Source: Spirochaetaceae bacterium (lineage in GTDB: Bacteria; Myxococcota_A; UBA9160; UBA4427). Taken from it: a DNA stretch of 64,000 nucleotides. Positions 57,650 to 64,000 of the stretch are shown here, one piece after another; position 1 is the first letter of the stretch, and the number at the start of each line of letters is the position of its first letter. The stretch lies in contig JACKFD010000001.1 in assembly GCA_020632655.1 (NCBI GenBank), forward strand, positions 248,001 through 312,000, written 5' to 3'. Position numbers and translations under genes: made by a program. The notes below the pieces were generated by a model. It was given only the letters and a program-made list of their open reading frames with translations, was not told where the DNA came from and made no database searches.

Positions 57650-59335
57650 TCAGGCCTGCTCGAGCCATCGCCGCGCGAGGGCCAGCCGCCGCTCGAGCTG
57701 CGGCGAGGTCGCCTCGGTGATGCGCTGGATGCCGATGCGGCGGTTGAGTACGGCGTTGATCTCGGCGTGGGGCTTGCGGATGCGATGGGCGAGGGCGCGG
57801 ACGGCGGCGCTGTTCTGCTCGCGCAGCTTGCGCTTGCGCGTGCGCGGGGACATCGCGGCGTCGGCCGGCGCGTCGGGCTCCGGCTCGGGGACGGGCCCCT
57901 CGAGCTCGGGGGCGACGAGCCGGAAGGGCTCGGCGGCGGTCGGGCGCGGCTCGAGCTCGGGCTCGTCGTCGACCAGCCCGGGAATCGATTCGTGGGGGCC
58001 CGTCGCGGGCTCGGCGACGGGGGAGGCGTCGAGGGGATTGCCGTGCTCGTCGAGGGGGATCGCGGAGATGGCCGTGAAGAGGGAGAGCTGGTCGGCCTCC
58101 TCGGCGGCGCGCGCCTCGGCGTCGGGGTCGCGCTGGATTTCGTCCCGCTCGCGGTCGTCGGGGCGGCGCAGGCTGTGGCGGCGCTGCTCGGCGATGTTCG
58201 CGGCGAAAAGGCGCAGGCGGGGATCGTCGGGGATGAACATGTAGGCGCGCTGGCCGCGGGCGCCGGCGGTCGTGCGCACCAGGCGGCCGACGGCCTGACG
58301 GAAGAAGAGGTCGGTGATCGTGTTGGTCGCGTAGACGCCGACCTTGAGGCGCGGGATGTCGACGCCCTCGGAGACCATGCGCACGGCGACGATCCAGGGA
58401 TCCTCGCCGGCCGCGAAGTCGGCGATCTTGCGCGACGCCGCGGGGTCGTCGGAGACGGCGACCGTCGCGTGGGCCCCGGCGTAGCGACGCAGCAGGGCGG
58501 CGATGCCGCGGGCATGCTCCTGGTCCATCGCGATCACCATGCCGGCCGCGCGCGGATCCGTCTCGCGCAGATGGAGCACCTGGCGATGGGCCTTCGCGAG
58601 GACGGCGGGCAGCCACTCGCCCTCGACGTCGAGGGCCGTGCGCAGGCGTTGGCTCGCGAGGTTGCGGGAGAGCGGGTCGTCGAAGCCCGCCGCATAGGTC
58701 GTGCCGTCCGGGGCGGTCCACTCCATGCGGCCGTTGATGCGCGGGAAGTAGACGGGTCGCACGACGCGCCGATCGCGCAGTGCCTCGCCGTAGCCGTACT
58801 CGTAGTCGGCCTGGGCCTCGTCGCCGACGTAGCGCACGAAGGGGATGGCACTCTGGTCCGAGCGGAAGGGGGTGCCCGAGAGGCAGAGCCGTACGGGTGC
58901 GGGGTCGAAGGCGTGACGGATGCCGTCGCCCCAGGAGCGGGCCTCGGCGGCGTGGTGGATCTCGTCGAGGACGACGAAGGCCTGCGCGACGAGCCGGCGG
59001 AGCGCGCCGGGGTTGGCGGCGACCTGCTGGTAGGTGACGGCGACGCCGTGGACGTCGGAGGGGAGCGCGCCGTCGCCGGCGGACCAGTCCGGGTCGAGGT
59101 GGATGTCGAAGCGCTCGGCCGCCAGCGCCCACTGGAGCTTCAGGTGCTGGGTCGGGACGACGACGACGCAGCGGCGCACCTGCCGCGCGACCAGCGCCCG
59201 CCGGATCGCGCCGAGGGCGAAGGTCGTCTTGCCGGCGCCCGGCGTCGCCACGGCGAGGAAGCTCGCGTGCACGCGCGCCTCGAGCTTCGCCAGCGCCTCC
59301 TTCTGCCACGCTCGGAACCGGATCGCCGCCGCCAA
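57650..59335 (-). CDS. DEAD/DEAH-box superfamily II helicase
   Basis: 561 aa from TTG 59335. Motifs: Q-like RFRAWQKEALAKLEA at the start, Walker A VATPGAGKTTFALG, Walker B VLDEIHHAAEA, motif III CLSGTPFRSD, and C-terminal RecA-like MVSEGVDIPRLKVGVYATN with motif VI FRQAVGRLVRTTAGARGQ. The last 190 residues are acidic and Pro-rich, then a basic coiled end (RTRKRKLREQNSAAV). It resembles Type III restriction/UvrB-related Res-type helicases but has no nuclease or methylase beside it, so it is unassigned beyond helicase. Confidence 0.88.
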   Translation of the reverse strand: MAAAIRFRAWQKEALAKLEARVHASFLAVATPGAGKTTFALGAIRRALVARQVRRCVVVVPTQHLKLQWALAAERFDIHLDPDWSAGDGALPSDVHGVAVTYQQVAANPGALRRLVAQAFVVLDEIHHAAEARSWGDGIRHAFDPAPVRLCLSGTPFRSDQSAIPFVRYVGDEAQADYEYGYGEALRDRRVVRPVYFPRINGRMEWTAPDGTTYAAGFDDPLSRNLASQRLRTALDVEGEWLPAVLAKAHRQVLHLRETDPRAAGMVIAMDQEHARGIAALLRRYAGAHATVAVSDDPAASRKIADFAAGEDPWIVAVRMVSEGVDIPRLKVGVYATNTITDLFFRQAVGRLVRTTAGARGQRAYMFIPDDPRLRLFAANIAEQRRHSLRRPDDRERDEIQRDPDAEARAAEEADQLSLFTAISAIPLDEHGNPLDASPVAEPATGPHESIPGLVDDEPELEPRPTAAEPFRLVAPELEGPVPEPEPDAPADAAMSPRTRKRKLREQNSAAVRALAHRIRKPHAEINAVLNRRIGIQRITEATSPQLERRLALARRWLEQA

Positions 59336-59531
59336 GAGCCCAGGGCCTCCGACGGACTCCCGTCGCTCGCGGGCTGCGCGCGCACGGTCGTCCGCCGTTC
59401 GGGATCGGGTCGGGGGGAGGCCGCGATCGTCGATCGGGGGCGCGCAATCTAGCGCAGCCCCGCGCCCGATGAGCAGGGGTGGTCGACCCGCCGTGATTGC
59501 CGCGGCCCGGGACCTCTGCGAAGGTCGCGGC

Positions 59532-61994
59532 GTGTCGCCCTCCCGATCGGCCTGTCTCCGCTCCGCGGCGTCGCCCGCGCGCGATCGGCTCGGTGGGCGA
59601 TGCCGCGTGCTCGTGCGGCTCGTCCTGCTGATCGGGCTCGTCGGCCTCGCCTGCTCCGACCGCGACGACGTCGAGGGGATCCCGACGCCCTCGTCGACAC
59701 CCGGTCCGGCAGCGACCGCGACCCCCGCATCGACGCCGGACGCCTTCGTCGGATCGGCGCGCTGCGCGGCCTGCCACCCGCAGGCCGCGGCGGCCTGGCA
59801 GGGCTCGCATCACGATCTCGCCATGCAGCCCGCGACGCCGGAGGCGGTCCTCGGCGCTTTCGACGGGCGGGTCGTGGAGGAGGACGGTCGTCGTTGGCGT
59901 TTCGTTCGCGAGGGCGATCGCTTCCGCGTCGAGCTCCAGGAGGGCGAAGCCGCCCCGACCCGGCTCGAGGTCGCCTACGTCTTCGGCGTCGAGCCGCTGC
60001 AGCAGCTCCTCGTCGCGCGGCCGGGCGGGCGGCTGCAGGCGCTGCCCATCGCCTGGGACACGCGGCCCGTCGAAGCCGGCGGCCAGCGCTACCTCGATCT
60101 GGTCCCCGACGTGTCGACGCCCCCCGGCGATCCGCTGCACTGGGACGGCTCGGGCGCGAGCTGGAACGTGCAGTGCGCCGCCTGTCATTCGACGGCCCTC
60201 GTCGAGGGCTACGACGCCGACGAGGATCGGTTCGAGACGCGCATGGCGGCCATCGACGTCGGCTGCGAGGCCTGTCACGGCGCGGGGAGTCGACACGCCG
60301 ACGCGCCGGGCGACGTCCCGATGCCCGTCGCGCTCGCGCGCTTCGAGCCCGGGGCCTGGCTGCGGACATCCGACGCGCGCATCGCGACGCGTCTCGCGCC
60401 CCCCACGCCCGATCGCGAGATCGACGTCTGCGCACCCTGCCACGCCCGGCGCAGCGCCCTCGTCGCGCAGCCCGCGATCGGCGCAGCCCTGCTCGACGGC
60501 TACCGGCCGACGCTGATCGAGCCCGGGCTCTACTTCGACGATGGCCAGATCCGCGAGGAGGTCTACGTCTGGGGCTCGTTCCTGCAGAGCCGGATGTACG
60601 CCGCCGGCGTCCGCTGCAGCGACTGCCACGACCCGCACGCCCTCACGCTGCGCCGCGAGGGCAACGCGCTCTGCACGGGCTGCCATGCGCCTGCCGCCTA
60701 CGACGGACCGGGCCACCACGGCCATGTCGTCGGGAGCCGCGGCGCGGACTGCGTCGACTGCCACATGCCCGAACGCGTCTACATGCAGATCGACGCCCGG
60801 CGCGATCACGCCTTCCTCGTGCCGAGCCCGCAGCGCAGCCGCGCCCTCGGCGCGCCGGACGTGTGTCGCGGCTGTCACGCCGAGCGCGACGCGGACTGGC
60901 TCTCGGATCGCATCGCGGCCTGGCGGGCCGCGGGCGGACGGCCGGAGGGGCCGCGCGCGCATTGGAGCGATGCGCTCGTCGCGGGCCCGGACGCGGGGCG
61001 CTGGCGCGCGATCGCCTTCGCGCGGGACGCGACGGCCCTCGTGCGGGCGAGTGCGCAGCTGCGTCTCGCGCAGGCGGGCGATGCCGCGCCGGACTTCGAT
61101 TCGCTCGCGCGGGTCGCCGATACGGGCGAAGACCTCGAGCGACTCGCGGCCATCGAGCAGGCGCGGACGCTCGACGACGCCCTGCGCATCGAGCTGCTCG
61201 CCCCGCGTCTCGAGGATGCGCGACGGGCGATCCGGATCGCGGCGGCGGAGGCGCTGCTGGACGTACCGCCGACGGCGATGCAGCCCGCCGCGCGCGCCGC
61301 CTTCGCCCGCGCCCGGGCCGAGCATCGCGCCGCCCTCGAGGCGACGTCGGCCCGGCCGGCGTCCCAGGTCGGACTCGGTCTGCTGGCGGAGCGCTCGGGC
61401 GACCTCGCGGCGGCTCGCGCGGCCTATCATCGCGCGCTCACGATCGAGGAGCACTTCGTGCCCGCCCTGGTGAACCTCGCCGATCTGGATCGCGCGGCGG
61501 GCGACGAGGCGGCGGCGCTCGACGGGCTGCGCCGGGCGGTCGAGGCGGCGCCCGACGAGGCGACGCCGCGTTACGGGCTCGGCCTCGCGCTGCACCGCGC
61601 GGGTCGGATCGACGAGGCGCGCGGCGAGCTCGAGCGGGCAGCCCGGCTCGCGCCCGAGGTGCCGCGCTTCGCCCTGGCGGCGGCGCTCGCCCTGGATGCC
61701 GCGGGCCGGGGGGACGCGGCGATCGCGCGACTCGACCAGGCGATCGCGCGCAGCCCGCGCGACGCCGACCTGCATCGCGCGCGGGTGTCGCTGCTGCGGG
61801 CGGCGGGCGAGCTCGATCGTGCACGGGCGGCGGCGCACGCGTTCCGCGAGGCCCGGCCCGACGATCCCACGGCGCGCGCGCTCGAGGAGGCGTTGGCCGG
61901 GGGCGGGGTCCCGGGCGCTGTGCCCGAACCGGCCCCGGGCGCTCCGCCTGGCCCAGCCCCGAGCGGTCCGCCTAGCCCAGCCCCGAGCGACTGA
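59532..61994 (+). CDS. Octaheme cytochrome c lipoprotein with C-terminal TPR repeats
   Basis: About 820 aa from GTG 59532 (GTG 59607 is possible). The signal LVRLVLLIGLVGLACSDRD has a lipobox Cys, so it is membrane-anchored on the periplasmic side or exposed. Eight CXXCH motifs are present: CAACH twice, CEACH, CAPCH, CSDCH, CTGCH, CVDCH, CRGCH. This is the arrangement of cytochrome c554/octaheme-type families. A HEAT/TPR-rich C-terminal third follows (SARPASQVGLGLLAERSGDL, FVPALVNLADLDRAAGDEAA), ending in a Pro/Gly-rich tail. It probably carries electrons for respiration or extracellular redox; the acceptor is unknown. Confidence 0.88.
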   Translation: MSPSRSACLRSAASPARDRLGGRCRVLVRLVLLIGLVGLACSDRDDVEGIPTPSSTPGPAATATPASTPDAFVGSARCAACHPQAAAAWQGSHHDLAMQPATPEAVLGAFDGRVVEEDGRRWRFVREGDRFRVELQEGEAAPTRLEVAYVFGVEPLQQLLVARPGGRLQALPIAWDTRPVEAGGQRYLDLVPDVSTPPGDPLHWDGSGASWNVQCAACHSTALVEGYDADEDRFETRMAAIDVGCEACHGAGSRHADAPGDVPMPVALARFEPGAWLRTSDARIATRLAPPTPDREIDVCAPCHARRSALVAQPAIGAALLDGYRPTLIEPGLYFDDGQIREEVYVWGSFLQSRMYAAGVRCSDCHDPHALTLRREGNALCTGCHAPAAYDGPGHHGHVVGSRGADCVDCHMPERVYMQIDARRDHAFLVPSPQRSRALGAPDVCRGCHAERDADWLSDRIAAWRAAGGRPEGPRAHWSDALVAGPDAGRWRAIAFARDATALVRASAQLRLAQAGDAAPDFDSLARVADTGEDLERLAAIEQARTLDDALRIELLAPRLEDARRAIRIAAAEALLDVPPTAMQPAARAAFARARAEHRAALEATSARPASQVGLGLLAERSGDLAAARAAYHRALTIEEHFVPALVNLADLDRAAGDEAAALDGLRRAVEAAPDEATPRYGLGLALHRAGRIDEARGELERAARLAPEVPRFALAAALALDAAGRGDAAIARLDQAIARSPRDADLHRARVSLLRAAGELDRARAAAHAFREARPDDPTARALEEALAGGGVPGAVPEPAPGAPPGPAPSGPPSPAPSD

Positions 61995-64000
61995 CGCCGC
62001 CCGTGTCCTCGCCGTGCGCCGCATCCCCGGTCCGCGCGAAGCCCGCGGTCTCCTCCGCGCGCGCGGCCTCGATCTCGCCGCGCTCCGCCTCGGTCAGGAA
62101 CTCGTAGGTCAGCAGGTCGATGCCCGGTGTCAGGCCGTGATCGGGGACGATCGAGAGGCTGACCCAGGGCGCCGCGCCTTCGCCGAAGGTCACGACCGCG
62201 AGGATCTCGCATCGATCCGTCCGGAAGCTCTCGGCATCGAGCTGCTCGGTCAGCAGCCGCGTGAAGCCACCCCAGGCCTCGACGAAATGCTCGCGCGCGC
62301 GCTCGAGATCATCGGGCACGCCGCAGACCAGGTAGCGCACGCCGCCCGCCGTGTACTCGCGATGCGTGATGCCGCCCCGCTCACGTGCCTCTTCGAGCAG
62401 CGTATCCGCCGTCACCGCCAGGGCGTCGCGCAGCTCCTCCTCGAAGGCGCGATCCACGAATGCAGCGAAGGCAGGCGAGAGCAGCGCGACGCGGGCGAGG
62501 TGGTCGTCGAGACAGGCGCGATGGGCGGCGACGGGGTCGCGCGGGGTCGCAGCGGGCGGGCTCGCCTGGGTCGGCTCGTCCTCGGACAGGACGAGCTCCG
62601 TGGCCGCCTCGCCGACACCGCCGTGCGTGACCTCCGCGGGCGTCGCGACCGACGCCTCCGGCTCGGGCTCGCGCGACGCCTCCGGCTCGGGCTCGAGCGG
62701 CGGCAGCAACGAGAGTCGCGAGCGGCCCCGGCGGATCGGCACCTCCGCCGTCGGTGCGTCGGCGAGGTCCGACCCGGCCGACGGTCCCGCGTCCGCGCCC
62801 GGGTCACGGCTCGCGTCGATCGGGTCGTCGTCGTCCGCGAGCCGATCGTCGAGCTCCACGACGCGTGCGGGGGGCTCGTCGTGCGGGGGCGTCGAGGGCT
62901 CCCCCGGCATGGACGACTCGACCCGGTCGGCGGGCGGTGCATCCCCGACCGCCCAGGAGACGATCGGCCAGGCCGCGGGCGGGGTCGTCGACGAGCTCAG
63001 ATAGACGGTCTGGCCGCCGGGTACGTAGCCCTCGAGCACGAATCGAAGGTCGATGCCGGCGAAGCGGATGCGGTCGCCACCCTTGAGCGGCACGCGCTCG
63101 CCGGGCTCGAGTCGGCGGTCCGCGAGCTTCGTGCCGTTCGTGCTGCGTCGATCCTCGAGCCAGTAGCGGCCCTCGTCGAGCTCGATCAGGGCGTGCTCGC
63201 TCGACACGGTGTCGTGGTCGAGGACGAGATCGTTGTGTGGATCGCGGCCGATTCGGGTGCGGCCGCGGCGCAGGGGGAAGCTCGCGCCGATCTCGCCGAG
63301 GCTGCCGCTGGCATCGAGCAGCTGGGCCGAAGGCGCCGCGCGCCGCGGTCGCGGCAGGGCCAGGAGGCCCCGCCGCCGTCGCCAGAAGGCGAGGCCGCCG
63401 GCGATCAGCAGGGCGGCCGGTACGAAGGCGAGCAGCGCGAGGCCGAGGCGTCGCCGCGTCCGTGCCTGCGACGCCGCCTCGACGGAAGCCTTCGACGCGG
63501 CGCCCTCGGGCCCGGTCGCGACGGCGGGCGCGTTCGCATCGGTCGGCGCCTCCGAAGCGTCGAGGGAGGCGTCGAGCGTGGCGTCGGGATCGTTGCGCGT
63601 CCCCGTCGCGTTCCGTGCGCCGCTCCCCGCGTCGGTGGGGTCCGTCGCGAGCGCATAGCGCTCGGCGACCGCCAGCCGGGCGAGCACGTCCTCGACGACC
63701 GACCCGAGCTCTTCGGCGCGAATCGCCCGGTAGTATCGGGCGCCCGTCCGTCGGGCGAGCGCCTGCATCATCGGGTAGTCGGCGGCCTCCGTGAACGCGA
63801 CACCGAAGAGCTGGATGCCCGCAGCGGCGCTCTCCGCCGCGAGATCCTCGCGCAGCGCCCGCCGCGCCTCGTCGTCGCGCGCGGCGCTGCCCGTGTCGAG
63901 GCGGCCGTCGCTCAGCAGGACGATCGCGCGTCGCGCCTCGGGGCGTCCGTCGCGGCGCAACGCGTAGAGCGCGCGCTCCACGGCGGCGGCGCTGTCGGTC
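61972..64000 (-). CDS. VWA-TM-FHA domain protein, 5-prime end outside the window
   Basis: At least 675 aa; the start lies beyond position 64000. The frame at the edge reads TDSAAAVERALYALRRDG, then ARRAIVLLSDGRLDTGSA and MMQALARRTGARYYRA, the second half of a von Willebrand A domain. Then a Ser/Asp/Ala linker, a membrane helix (LALLAFVPAALLIAGGLAFW), and an FHA domain with GRTRIGRDPHNDLVLD, SSEHALIE and RRSTNGTKLADR. The C-terminal 340 residues are acidic then globular with no named fold. FHA binds phosphothreonine, so a link to a Ser/Thr kinase is likely. Its last 23 bases overlap the octaheme gene. Confidence 0.82.
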   Translation of the reverse strand, partial: TDSAAAVERALYALRRDGRPEARRAIVLLSDGRLDTGSAARDDEARRALREDLAAESAAAGIQLFGVAFTEAADYPMMQALARRTGARYYRAIRAEELGSVVEDVLARLAVAERYALATDPTDAGSGARNATGTRNDPDATLDASLDASEAPTDANAPAVATGPEGAASKASVEAASQARTRRRLGLALLAFVPAALLIAGGLAFWRRRRGLLALPRPRRAAPSAQLLDASGSLGEIGASFPLRRGRTRIGRDPHNDLVLDHDTVSSEHALIELDEGRYWLEDRRSTNGTKLADRRLEPGERVPLKGGDRIRFAGIDLRFVLEGYVPGGQTVYLSSSTTPPAAWPIVSWAVGDAPPADRVESSMPGEPSTPPHDEPPARVVELDDRLADDDDPIDASRDPGADAGPSAGSDLADAPTAEVPIRRGRSRLSLLPPLEPEPEASREPEPEASVATPAEVTHGGVGEAATELVLSEDEPTQASPPAATPRDPVAAHRACLDDHLARVALLSPAFAAFVDRAFEEELRDALAVTADTLLEEARERGGITHREYTAGGVRYLVCGVPDDLERAREHFVEAWGGFTRLLTEQLDAESFRTDRCEILAVVTFGEGAAPWVSLSIVPDHGLTPGIDLLTYEFLTEAERGEIEAARAEETAGFARTGDAAHGEDTGGVSRSGLG

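Noticed and set aside
57650..59335. Defence system (restriction or similar) around the helicase
   Set aside because: No methylase, nuclease or other defence gene is adjacent; its neighbours are a sulfotransferase and a cytochrome.
56127..62024. A very long open frame on the minus strand (about 1,965 codons)
   Set aside because: It is antisense to the sulfotransferase and octaheme genes and shifts against the helicase; its composition is Arg/Ala/Gly-rich without domains. Long spurious frames are expected at this GC content.

Overview
The window is uniformly GC-rich (roughly 70%) bacterial chromosome with dense genes, frequent GTG and TTG starts, and no insertion sequence, prophage or CRISPR array that I can see. 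Several traits point to a Myxococcota-type lineage (formerly Deltaproteobacteria): PilZ-like domains next to a DUF4388 domain, a cysteine-flanked acidic DDDGD repeat on an exported protease, many PEP-CTERM-type surface proteins, and many P450, Rieske, SDR and wax-ester-synthase type enzymes. This placement is an inference from gene content; no 16S rRNA is present.

Layout. 1-9169 is the classic translation and RNA-decay block infB-ylxP-rbfA-truB-rpsO-pnp, followed by dut and cdsA. 9203-18110 holds housekeeping genes: purC and purF (divergent), a PilZ/DUF4388 protein, an exported trypsin-like protease, nadB, a lytic transglycosylase and pgsA. 18198-20490 has a UDP-sugar dehydrogenase, a probable free-standing DICT sensory protein and tRNA-Gly(GCC). 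20600-32198 is accessory: two SDRs, several PEP-CTERM or related surface proteins (one a PGRS-like glycine-rich protein), two integral-membrane methyltransferases (one MddA-like), an APC permease, a multi-spanning membrane protein coupled to a 102-aa soluble protein, and a secreted alpha/beta hydrolase.

32598-37452 is a rightward set of Baeyer-Villiger-type monooxygenase, beta-helix surface protein, P450 and 3-alpha-HSD-like SDR. 37499-43033 contains a PAS histidine kinase divergent from a diheme cytochrome c and a lipoprotein, then a GST-like protein and a second PilZ protein. 43154-49839 is the most striking block. A leftward TetR, CYP51-like P450, amidohydrolase, SDR-DUF2867 and PNPOx-like run diverges from a Rieske oxygenase, and the two share a 33-bp symmetric operator-like dyad. 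This looks like a locally regulated sterol or steroid-type oxidation cluster. 49824-64000 holds a lipoprotein with 12-residue repeats, cysK, a wax ester synthase/DGAT with a coupled HAD phosphatase, a hybrid histidine kinase, a sulfotransferase, an SF2 helicase, an octaheme-TPR lipoprotein and a VWA-TM-FHA protein cut by the window edge.

All functional names are from reading motifs by eye; no database search was run.
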